Below are positions 24,491-35,029 of a DNA stretch of 64,000 nt, piece after piece. Source of the DNA: Dryas octopetala (lineage: Eukaryota; Streptophyta; Magnoliopsida; Rosales; Rosaceae); NCBI GenBank assembly GCA_963921425.1, contig OY992833.1, positions 932,501 through 996,500 of the forward strand, in the 5' to 3' direction. The notes beneath the pieces are model-generated. The model searched no databases, was not told where the DNA came from, and was given only the letters and a program-made list of their open reading frames with translations. The position numbers and the translations under genes are program-made. The number at the start of each line of letters is the position of its first letter. The first letter of the stretch is position 1.

Positions 24491-25091
24491 TTTTCCGTCA
24501 GATTCTTAAATCATCTAAAACAAGTTCTTCAATTTATGGGTAAGATGGGTCCAAAACCAAAATTGGATAGGAATATACTCAAGTGTAGAGCTTCCTAAAA
24601 ATATTAATGGATGCAGTCAATCATATATAGAATGATCTGATATTTGATGGAATTCTAGTAATACACTAAAAAGAATGCGGATTCGGATTCTCAGCTAATC
24701 AAGAGAAGAGTGTTAATTGGTCCCTTATAGTATGTTTGGACGAGGAAGTTGGAGGTGAGATTTAAAATCTCATATTACAAAATTACTTTGTCTGGAGGCA
24801 ATAATCATTTGTTCTAGTAGATGACGCTCAGTCTCTATAGACTATAATTAATTAAAAGAAAAAAAAAAGTACTTTTGTGTGGGGACTTAAAATGAAAATT
24901 GTAAATTTATTAGATCTTAGAGTTTAACGAACTAACTATTAGTCTAGTTATAGTCTAGTAATATTTTATGTATTACACAATGTTAGAGAGGGTCCAAATT
25001 TGATTACCTCTTTCTAAAAATAAAATAAATTTCTTTTTTTAATCATCTAATAGGGGTTATTTGGAAGTTTTATAATCCTGGAAATTACGCC
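24491..25091. other. AT-rich intergenic stretch
   Basis: I see no gene, RNA or definable repeat here. Confidence 0.5.
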
Positions 25092-25103
25092 AGACTTGAA
25101 AAG

Positions 25104-25203
25104 GTTTTTTTTTGTTTTTTGAGTTGGGGAGCGGGATTCAAACTTGGGTGCAAAGTAGGTAATTCCACGGCCTTTCCAACTGAGTTACCATAAAAATTAG
25201 GCA
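25104..25203 (-). mobile_element. tRNA-derived SINE, about 100 bp, with 12-bp target duplication
   Basis: On the - strand it has a pol III A box (TAACTCAGTTGG) and a B box (AGTTTGAATCC) about 40 bases apart, then CCGCTCCCCAACTC and an A-rich tail. It is flanked by AGACTTGAAAAG at 25092-25103 and 25204-25215. The tRNA-like head is too degenerate to fold as a functional tRNA, so it is a retroposed SINE and not a tRNA gene. Confidence 0.85.
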
Positions 25204-25215
25204 AGACTTGAAAAG

Positions 25216-26750
25216 TCGGATGTGTAAGAGACAAAAAAGAAAATAATCGAGTAAGCATAAATGATTCGATTGGTTTTCTTTTTCTTTATTTTTTTTTCTT
25301 TTTAAAATTATTGGTTCAATGAGTTTTCCATAACAATCAGGTATCTCATAAATTAATAAGATTTTGCGGGATTGAAAATCAGAATTCTTGTGAAAGACAA
25401 TTATTATGGAAAAAGTTTGGAATTTAAAATTGAAACTGCTTGTTAAGAGAGTGAGTTTTGCAAGAATGCCGATCACATTAACCATCAAAAGAAAAAACGG
25501 CAAGGTATCAAACTTTTTTTTTGGCCATGGCTAGGTATCAAACTTTGTTTATCAAATTATGTGACAATATTTCATATTTGGATCCACTATAATTTTCAAC
25601 GTGTAAAATATTGATACATATACTGACACATAATTTGATCTATATTTGTACAAAAAATCCCACATACTACTAGTTGAATCCAGATTCAGTCACCAAAAGA
25701 AAACCCAATTGGCTAAACTTTTTATGAAAAATTCATGTGATGTCTCTTCCAAATATTGAAAGAGGTCCCAAGTTGGATTTCTCTTGCTCTATATCAAAAA
25801 TGTCATGTGATGTCTTCATTAATCATAAAAGAGTGGTTTTAACTTTTAGGCATGTGGTTGTGGGTCAGTGGGTGTACCAAGGATTGCAATATTGATCTGT
25901 TTTATTCTATTTGTATGGTTACGAACTTACGTTGTTTATGCAAAATGAAAAGAGTAAGTGGGTGAATAGAGCAAAATGGAGAGAGCAATAGCCTCACTCC
26001 TTGCTTTAAAGTAATTGAGAGGTAATAGCAAAGGACAGGGTGTTACTTGCACCTATACGTAACTGCTTTGTGTCTGAAATCTGAATAAGCATTTGAGATT
26101 AACAAACGATTGCAATTTCATTTGCCGTCTCTGGTGTGTGTGCTTCTGTCTATGTATCTCTAATCTGACTGTTTTCATCTCAAATGGTTAAAAGCTATGA
26201 AACCAAAAGTTTACATTTTTTACAGTCAAGTCATTTTTAACTTTTCATTGTGTAGTAAGTTAGTAACTAGAGTCTAGAGTAGCCAATGGACCGGCCTGTA
26301 TTTATTTTTAGCACCTCGTATTTATCAACATATATTCTTATTTGGCCTTGAAAATAAAGAACCCTGCTTATGAATCAAATATTCTCTTTCTTTTATTTTT
26401 TTCTTTTTTTTCAATTTGAAACGCTTCACCTGCAGCGAATAGCCAGTTGCTCAAACAAGAAGCCAAATTTTTTCTTAATTTTAGGACATAGAATTCCTAC
26501 TTTTTAAATTTCGTTTGAACCGAGTCATTGGTAAGAATTTCGCATAGGAAGCAGAGTTTTTTTTTTTTTTTTTTTTTTTTTTATGATTATAAATTGTTAA
26601 GAAGATTCGGCATCATGCTAAATAAGTCTAACAAACAAAACTTGAAATAAATGCTTAAACAGAGTCAGAGAATGACCTATGCGAACAGACTGCCCTAGTA
26701 AAGGACAATTAAAGCAACCTTTTATTTTGGTCAACTAAAGCAACCTCATT
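25216..26750. other. Intergenic DNA between SINE and thiolase gene
   Basis: No gene found. A T26 homopolymer (26557-26582) might mark the tail of another minus-strand retroposon, but no target duplication could be paired with it. Confidence 0.45.
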
Positions 26751-26763
26751 GCAATGCTAACTG

Positions 26764-27014
26764 CTTTACTATGATTTTCAGTCCCAACCATACATCATTG
26801 AGAGGAATTGCAATGAGTGAAACCTTTTAACATAAGAGAAGAAATGCATGGGGTGAGTAGAGATCACCAGCAACATTTGAATTTAGTGATAATAAGCACT
26901 CGGAATGACCTATGTGATTACATTACTCCAATGAAAAGTGAATCTTATTGCACTCCTTTACTATGATTTTCAGTGTAAACCATACATTATTTGTAGGAAT
27001 TGCAACGAGTGATG
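26764..27014. repeat. Direct duplication downstream of the thiolase stop
   Basis: CTTTACTATGATTTTCAG followed by a CCATACAT...GGAATTGCAA-GAGTGA block occurs at 26764-26818 and again at 26956-27014, an offset of 192 bases. The second copy abuts the thiolase stop codon, so the thiolase 3' UTR has probably been partly duplicated. Confidence 0.8.
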
Positions 27015-27025
27015 ATAAATTCTTT

Positions 27026-27196
27026 CTACCGAGCATCCTTAGACAAAAGATTGACAGATTCAACTTTGCGGGCATTGCAGAGTTCATCAGTGCTGTCCCC
27101 GCGTTCGAAAACAGCTGCTGCCCCCATCCCTGTGCCTGCATATGCAATACAACATCCATTCTCAATATTTGCAATGGGTGGTATTCATGTTTGCGT

Positions 27197-27246
<50 letters not shown>

Positions 27247-30200
27247 GAACCTATGCACATTGAGATCACTCCAAAGCGGCAGTCTTTTCCACGTCGCTTC
27301 ATCTCATGTAATAAAGTGGCAACACCGCGGGCACCTGCAATGATCAAATGAGGTCATTAAACTTAACGCTTTAGTAATTCAAACTTCATATCCTGAAACA
27401 ACAAATTTAACCTCCTCACCCCCACCCACAATCACACAATTGGAATGCCATCACAATCTCCTTCGCTTTATAAAGATATGAGAACACTCTAATTAACCCT
27501 GTCATGCATGCATGCTACAGCAGACTGTAGCCTACAAGATTAATGATGGTTAGGCAGAAACTACATATTTAAGATTCCAGCATGCAGAGTAACTATTCAT
27601 TCATAAAAAATAAAAGCCTGTTTACAAAATTTTAGAACCAAGGGTGCAGATTTACAATCTGTGCTATCACTTCCTAAAACCCTTAAGATGCAGTAATCTA
27701 TAATACTTCAAGAACGTAAAACGCAGTGCAGTGCAGTGCAGTCCATGAGAAACTAGAATATTATATATGTACCTGTTGCACCAAGTGGATGTCCAATGGC
27801 AATTGCACCTCCATTAACATTGATCTTTTCTGGATCAAGCCCCAGCTTGTTACGGCAATATACATATTGGGATGCAAAAGCCTGCATAGTTGAACATTCT
27901 CTGTGTCATTTTATACTCTCAGGGCCTGAAAGCAGATGTAGAAGTTCAATCAAAATTTAATACCTCATTTATCTCGAAAAGATCGATATCATCAAGCTCT
28001 AAACCTGCAGCCTTGACTGCAGCTGGAATTGCAACAGCAGGGCCAACACCCATGACGGCTGGATCTACACCAACAGCAGAAAAGGTCCTGCACAAGTGCA
28101 CAGTCAAGAAAAGGACAATGCGTATAACATTCAAAATAGTGTTACATAATTTAGACTACTCTAGGAGGCAACACCGTGGAACATATGCAGACATTTCACT
28201 CTCTTCAGCAACTAAGATATTAAACTATAAGAGATCATAATTTTAGAGGCAAACTAAATGTAGATCCCATGTCAATAGGCAAACCCTGAGATGCCAAGGT
28301 CCTTTTGATCTGCTTAAAATGAAGGAAACTGGTTCTGCTGTGAATTAGAACAAAGTAACATAGGTCTGTGTGCCATTGTTTCATCAAAGAAAACTTGCTG
28401 GTTAGAAGACCAGGGTTTCAGAGCTTTGGAGCATATATTGGGTGGCGGATTAATAAAGTATGCTGTTAGCAATAAATAAATAAACCCTAAGGTGTTCATC
28501 AGTGGTACAAAAAAAATTACCAGATACTAAGGTGTAGTAGATAGACTTCCGGTATGCATGTTGAAAAACTAAGAGAATATTAAATCTTAATTTTACCAGG
28601 CAGAAATTGTAGGTTACACAAGAAAGGGTAGCCTCCCCCTGACCAAATCAATTACTTCTGGTCAAATAGATGCACGACATCATGGAATAGCCTACCTGAA
28701 TACACCAAGAATTGGCAATCCTTTCTGATCAGCAACACTTCTCTTCATCAAGAGAACAGCTCCAGCACCATCACTAACTTGACTAGAATTACCTAAAAGG
28801 GATGCACCGAATGATGATATAAAAAATGGATTCAACAAGTGAATATGTAATTTTTAAAATGCAATGATGTATGATCTGCCAAAAAATACCAGCAGTGGTG
28901 GTCCCATCTTTCTTGAACACAGGCTTCAACCTTCCCAAGTCTGACAATGTTGTGTTCCGAATCCCATCATCGACCGAAATTGTGACAGGTTTCTCTTCAC
29001 CAGATTTTGGGTCAACAATCTATTTTAATTTCAATGAAATTAGTGCCCCAACAAAGACCACACACATGCCCTTGCACACATGCATGCAAACATAATCTGC
29101 CAAAACTGCAATGAAATTGCATATTACCTTGGTTGCGACAGGGATAATTTCATCTTTAAATTTACCAGCAGAAGTAGCAGCAGCTGCCTTCCTATGAGAA
29201 TCAACCTAATAACATGTACTAAGCAAAATCAATAAACATGAACAAACCAGAGTACAACACCAGACTGACAGATTTATCAAACTTACTGCAGCCTGATCTT
29301 GCTCCTGCCTCGAAACACCAAAGCGATGTGCAACATTTTCTGAGGTAATTCCCATAGGAAGAAGGCAATTCTGAGCTTGTTCAAAGATCTTTACCTGATC
29401 GCAAATTTACGTTAGAATTCTGTCAAAGATATCACTTGCGCAGGAAACTTGATTTCTAAAAGAAAACCAATACAAACAAGAGTGTGCACATGCATCAGAG
29501 AGAGAGAGAGTACTTTAGGATTAACTGATCCTTCCCATGCCATTGGATTTGCAGTCATGGATTCTAACCCAGCTCCAATTCCTATATGAAATAATCCCAA
29601 AGAAGAAAAAATAAGGAAATTAAACTTAACGCTACTTGTCTGAAGCGAAGTAATTCTGAGACAATAAAAAAACCTCTACACACACTGACCAATATCATAA
29701 AATCCTGCCCTTATAGATGCAGCAACATCAGCAACCGCCTGAAGCCCAGAAGAACATTGTCTGTTCACAGTTCTAACTGGGACAGTTTCTGCACATTACA
29801 GCCACCATATGCATGAGTAACAAACCATGACCTATTAAAGGATCATGAACTGCACTTGTGGGGGGTACATACCAGGGAAACCAGCATAAAAGGCAGCCAT
29901 CCTGCATTCACTAGCTCTTTGTGATCCTGGAGCCAACACCGTACCCACAACAATATCCCCAACTTCACTTGGGTTCAGCTTGGTTTTCTCGATTACAGCC
30001 TACAGAAAAGCAATCATCGTTCCAGTAAGAAAAAAATTGTTCTTTTATTCCAAAACCAAGAAAATCGTATAACCAACCTTCAAAACAGGTGCGAGGAGAT
30101 CATCAGGATAAGTATCCTTGAAGCCACCGCGTTTAGCCTTGCAAATTGGAGTCCGATAAGCTCTGCAAGACCAAAAAATAAATAAATAAAGCTCAAAATG

Positions 30201-30634
30201 ATATAAAAGCACAAATCAAGCAAATATTTAAGACGATAAATACACAAAATCAGAATCAAAGAATGAATTGGAAGACGAAGCAACTTACGCTACAATAACG
30301 ACATCATCCCCAAACACATTTGTCCTTGCATATGCAGCGCTATCACCAGCCAAACACGCCGATGCCTGATATTCATTACACAAATCTCAGAAAATTGACG
30401 AATTGAGACCACCGCATATTGAAAATTAAAACCACCAGTAATCATCAAGAACCAAAGCTCAGAGTTGTGAATTACAAATTAAGCAAGAAGGAAATCCGAA
30501 GCTGACTGAAAGCAAATCGAAGAAGAAGAGAGGCTTACGGAGAGAGAAGAGGAAGAGTCGGTGCCATGGAGAGAAGACGAAGAAGGTCGAAGGTGGTCGA
30601 GCAGAACCTTCTGCCTGTTGATCGCTTTCTCCAT
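27026..30634 (-). CDS. KAT2: Peroxisomal 3-ketoacyl-CoA thiolase, 463 aa, 14 exons
   Basis: Exons in coding order are 30634-30539, 30365-30289, 30162-30078, 29999-29873, 29788-29690, 29581-29514, 29394-29287, 29205-29128, 29019-28890, 28792-28696, 28087-27964, 27881-27773, 27334-27251 and 27135-27026. All joins keep the frame and the total is 1392 nt. The N-terminus [19 protein letters not shown] carries a PTS2 peroxisome signal (RQKVLLDHL). Thiolase catalytic motifs are present: NRQCSSGLQ with nucleophile Cys about 140, [24 protein letters not shown] with His about 394, and SMCIGTGMGAA with Cys about 426. The C-terminus ends LLSKDAR as in Arabidopsis KAT2/PED1 (462 aa from memory). The enzyme cleaves 3-ketoacyl-CoA with CoA in the last step of beta-oxidation, serving seedling lipid use, jasmonate and IBA conversion. 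Assignment to KAT2 rather than another thiolase paralogue rests on overall similarity. Confidence 0.97.
27201..27241. repeat. (GA)n tract inside thiolase intron 13
   Basis: On the coding (-) strand this is a CT run starting 9 bases after the GTTCTG donor at 27250, in an intron of only 115 bases. Length changes here would act directly on a short intron. Confidence 0.95.
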
Positions 30635-30739
30635 ATTTTGCTTTGCTTATTGTAATTCTATGTATTTGTGTGTTGTTGGTGTCAAAACTCTAAACTAGTT
30701 TCTGATAAGAAGCCAAGGCAAGGAAGAGTTCGTGTCTTC

Positions 30740-30746
30740 TTATATA
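30740..30746 (-). promoter_or_regulatory. TATA box of the thiolase gene
   Basis: On the - strand ACTATATAAGA lies 106 bases upstream of the ATG, a suitable distance for a short 5' UTR. It is the only clear TATA element there. Confidence 0.6.
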
Positions 30747-30749
30747 GTG

Positions 30750-32303
30750 GCCCAGTGGACGGTTAGATCTGTCCCAACCAAATATTCACAAATAATTTAT
30801 CAACTTGCAAAATTACGAAATTATTATTATTATCATAAATTCATTAATTGATAGGATAAACCGATAAAGTATGGTATAAGGAAGACACTTTATTTTTATT
30901 TTTTCATTTTTACATGATTTTCTGTTCTGTTAGAACTTAGAAGGTTATTACTTTTTAGGTAATGACAATTTGATGATGAGTGGGCAGGCGTCACCTACAA
31001 GTACATAGAAGGCTCTAGGCTGCTGTTTTCCCACTCTCGCCTTCCGCGCGTGCCTTTTCTCTTTAGACATTCTACGTTTTTTAGGATCATTTTATTTAAA
31101 CCTCCTTATTTGCTTATAATAATTCCATTAACCACGGTTTTGGATGCGGTATTCTTTGTTTTTTACTCCAACTCTCCACGTTAGTTGTTGTTTTTCTTTC
31201 TATTAAACACTCCAATTCCTATGCTTTCTTTACAAACTTTTATTCCACATCATTTCTTTAATTAAGAAGAATAAAATGAAGGATAGAGGTGTGTGCCTTT
31301 GTTTTTTATTCAAATAATGGGGTATCATAGTGTACATTTATGCAAATGAATACATTTATATGGAACTAATTTTGAATAAAGAAGGTATCTATAAAGAAGC
31401 ATTTTTTTTTACATAAGAAGAATGAGGTATCTATGTATGGTAAATCTCTTTATAATCGTCAAAATAAAATAAAATTAAGAGAGCAGTGAATGGCAAATGG
31501 AAAAAAAAAAAAAAAAAAAAAGTAAAAAAAGAGATGAGTTTGTACTTTGTTATTTAAAAAAAAGTACACAAATTTTTTCCCTCCTTTATATATTAATTAT
31601 CTATTAAACTTTTTTAACATTTAAAAAAAAATATGTAAGTACTAAACCATCCCCATTTCACAAACTCTTTTTTTTTTTTTTTTGCCTTTTTATTTCATGT
31701 ATGAATTGATATTTTTATTTATTTTAAATGGAAAAAAAAAAAAGACATAAATGTATGAGGTGGAGACTGTAGGCTGTGTAGTCAAGTATTTTGGTAATTC
31801 AAATAGTTGGTTTGTATCCAATAATTAACTTATGAACTAGCACACACGCGCTTTGGAGGGATGAGGTCAGTGTGCAATGTGAAAGCTAAGATATTGGAAT
31901 GCGTGCCCGTATGGGAAAAGGAAGATAGAGATGTATTTGTATTATTATATTCTTCTAGAAATAGTACGTACAGGATATGTTAATCCACAGCCTAATGGAT
32001 ATTCGATAGCAGCAGTTTATTGCAAACACTCATCACCCATCATCCATGGACCATGAGAAGTTGAGAACCCAACCCATAGCCCACAGACCACTGTCAAAGA
32101 TATCAATAAAAAATTAGGAAGATGATCTTCATATTCCCCATTAAAATTATTAAATAAAAAATTCTGAACCTTACTAGCTCTTCCACCTATTTCATATTAT
32201 TGAAGAGTTTTGTAACTTTTATTTTTTGGATTCCTATACTTTTTTACTTTCGGAAAGACGAGGTAACATGTGGGCAAATGAAGAATGATGTTAAAAAATA
32301 ATG
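30750..32303. other. AT-rich intergenic DNA upstream of the thiolase gene
   Basis: Several long A or T homopolymers are present (about 31501-31521, 31670-31683, 31732-31743). No gene, transposon border or RNA was recognised. Confidence 0.5.
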
Positions 32304-32836
32304 GGTTAATTTCAGTTTAGTATTTCAAGTTTGCTTCAAATTTCAATTTAGTATCTCATGTTTAAAATCTTGCAATGTCATTCCTCATCTTTCCAATTTG
32401 TTGCAATGTCATTCCTCATCTTTCCAATTTGTTGCAATGTCATACCTCCGTCAATATAACTGTTAAGAGATCTATTAAATGCTGATGTGGCACTCTCAAA
32501 ATATTGACTAGATGTCACATAGTCTGACAACATGACACATCATGCCAAGCGGTATAAAAAATAATTTAAAATCTAAAAATTTAAAAATAATTATGTGGTA
32601 TGATGTGCCATGTTTTTAGGTTTTTAATTATTTTTATACCATGTGGCATGACATAGCTTGTTATCATATCACGTGGCATCTAGTCATCATTGTGGGATTA
32701 TCATGTAAGGGTCACATCAGCTTTTAACAGATCTCTTAACAGTCATACTGACAAAGGTATGATATTGCAAGATTTTAAACATAAGGTATTAAATTGAAAT
32801 TTGAAGCAAACTTGAGATACTAAACTGAAATTAACC
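32304..32836. mobile_element. Foldback MITE, about 533 bp, arms near 200 bp
   Basis: The left arm starts GGTTAATTTCAGTTTAGTAT and the right end is its inverse, ATACTAAACTGAAATTAACC. Pairing continues inward through TTGCTTCAAATT, ATTTAGTA and TTTTAAA...CTTGCAAT to the CTGTTAAGAGATCT block (32460 and 32735). There is no coding. No convincing target duplication was found (AAAAAATAAT against AAAAAACAAT is only a possibility). Inside the left arm a 31-bp unit is tandemly duplicated at 32370-32431. Confidence 0.8.
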
Positions 32837-33135
32837 AAAAAACAATCAACAATCAACAATCCAAATGTTTTTAGGCATGTTAATTACATCCGCAATTACA
32901 TAAAAACAAATAATCATTTACATATTGCATTTATTCAATACAAAAATTAAGATATTAATTTGTCTGGTAATACCAAATAATTAACCTTAAAAAGTATGAA
33001 ATGGGACAAGATTATCAACCAACCTCCCTCCATGTGTTTAGGTCTGCATGCATATGGAGAAGAAACCAAAGCACCTAATAATTTGGTCTTGTAACAAATG
33101 TTATCAATCTTATTGCGCAAGTAGTAACATACTCA

Positions 33136-34630
33136 TAGGCTTCACCAAAAAGCCCAAGGCTCAAAGCCCGCCCAGCCCATTAGGCCTGAAACCCAATCTA
33201 GTCCAAAATTCCCGAAAGTCCCTTGGGATGAGCTTGGGCCATCTCCTTGAAGCCCATGGCCTGCTCGAAGCCTTGCCTGATTAGGCCTGCCCGAAGCCCA
33301 GTTCAAAGCCCGTTTACACACAAATATATTTTCAATAAAAAATAATATAAGATTTTGATTATATTTTGATTCGAACATGAGACCTCACAAAATTAGCTTC
33401 AACTCTCAACCAACTAAGCTAACTAGTTTATTTGTCTAATTTGTGAATCATAACATATTTAATAGGTTTTTCGTTTGTTTACTCCAATAAATTAGGTTTT
33501 ATATAATTTTTATATAATTAATATAATGTATTAATAATTTAATATATAAGGAATCTCAAGTTTTGTATTAAATATTTAAATGGATTGTTTGGGGGTTTTA
33601 ATAGTTTTAAAAGTATTATTTGGGGTTTGGTTTGGGGTTTAGAGTTTTTATTACATATATTTTATAAACATACAATGCAATTGTATTTTCAACGATCCGA
33701 ACCGTTCATTTTTTAGTTCTTCACTCAAATATCATCCCTGCAAAAAATTAACTCAATCGGAGATGTAGAAGTTAGATAACGGTGGTCCAACTTATAAACG
33801 ATCATGGTTTTTCTAATGATAATCGAACGGGTAAATAAATTCCAGTTTGGCCGATTTTTTATAAGGATGATCTTTGACTATGAACATAGAAAATGAACGG
33901 CTCACATTGTTAAAATTACGTTGTGGTCTTCACAATTATGGAAACGATAAAGTTTCAACGGGAAAGTTATTAAAATTATATTTTTCAAGTGTATTTATAT
34001 GTAGAAGCTTACATCTCAATTGTGTTTTTAACGATCCGAACTGTTCATGTTTTAGTTCCCCACTCAAAAATAATCCATGCAAAAAATTAGTTTAATCGGA
34101 GATGTAAAAGTAAGGTAACGATGGTCGAATTAATGAACGATCCTGGTTTAATAACTTTAATTATAGTTGTATTATAAAAGTTGTATATACACATGTACAT
34201 TTATGTTTTATTATAGTTGTAATGTTGTATATAATTTTAAAAGTTTATTATTTATGTTATTATACTAACATAATAATATTATATAATAAACTAGACAAAT
34301 AAACTAGTCAGCTCAATTGGTTGAGAATTGAAGTTTGTTATGTAAAATCTCATGCTCAAATCACAACATAACCAAAATCCTATATTTTCTTTATTGAAGA
34401 TATATATGTATGTAAACAAACTTTGGGCCTATTATAGGCCGCTCGTTCGGGCCTAACTCGGCTCGATCCTTCAAGCCTACACACCGTAAGCCCGTTGGGC
34501 GGGCCTTGTGCTTGTATATTAAGGCCCAAGCCCAGCCCGGCCTAGTCCGAAAGTCCTATTGAACTCCTCTAATTCAAGTCCGAACCTGAAAAATTTGGGC
34601 CGGACAAGCCCGGCCCATTGCCGACCGCTA
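33136..34630. mobile_element. Large non-autonomous hAT-like element with long inverted arms
   Basis: The arms, about 33136-33440 and 34290-34630, are diverged inverted copies: the left arm has GTTTACACAC...TTCAATAA and CTAGTTTATTTGTCTAA, and the right arm has the inverse. Both outer parts are rich in GCCCGAAGCCC-type GC blocks, against an AT-rich background. The right end is GCCGACCGCTA; 8-bp flanks CATACTCA (33128-33135) and CATACTTG (34631-34638) match at 6 of 8, so the hAT duplication is inferred and eroded. The frame at 33048-33284 is a by-product of the GC blocks. No transposase is present. Confidence 0.6.
33685..34150. repeat. Internal repeated MITE-type module
   Basis: CGATCCGAACCGTTCATTTT (33693) and CGATCCGAACTGTTCATGTT (34032) open two direct copies of a roughly 120-bp block, each followed by GCAAAAAATTA and AATCGGAGATGTA. 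Between them is an inverted match (AAAATGAACGG near 33888). The same module is found in the MITE at 8132-8544, so a second element probably inserted inside the larger one. Confidence 0.65.
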
Positions 34631-34638
34631 CATACTTG

Positions 34639-35029
34639 TGTAGCAAAAAATAAGTCACAGTTTATACCATAAATTTTACAAAATCATAATTGAAGCAAAT
34701 AAGGGGATAGGTTTAAAATTTTTAATAGCATTATTCCAAAAGGACATGCTGATTTACAATCGTCCGAGTATTCCTCAATTACAACTTAAGCTAAGGTCCA
34801 TTACATGAAGCAGATATAGTGACTTTATCTACCTAAGGAAGGTCAAACATATATATACTATACAACAATTCAAAATACAAAATCTCCCCCATCCTAAAAT
34901 GACTGGCAAAAGAGGACGGCGGGTATAACCTAAGAACGTAAAGAACCCAAATAGACAGAGCAATTTACCAAGACTTTCAATGCAGCATCACCGCCGGAGG
35001 CACAACGGCCAGGGACATTCCGTGGTAAT
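34639..35029 (-). other. VAMP gene 3' UTR and flank
   Basis: The non-coding region following the VAMP stop codon on the - strand. The exact polyadenylation point is not determined; nothing else is recognised. Confidence 0.5.

Noticed and set aside
25110..25195. Possible tRNA gene
   Set aside because: A and B boxes are present, but there is no clover-leaf acceptor pairing, and an A-rich tail and target duplication show a SINE.
26557..26582. T26 run as the tail of a minus-strand retroposon
   Set aside because: No matching target duplication or retroelement sequence could be found beside it.
33048..33284. 78-codon frame with GCCC-rich coding
   Set aside because: Produced by the GC-rich arm of the transposon at 33136-34630; the inverse arm gives no matching protein.
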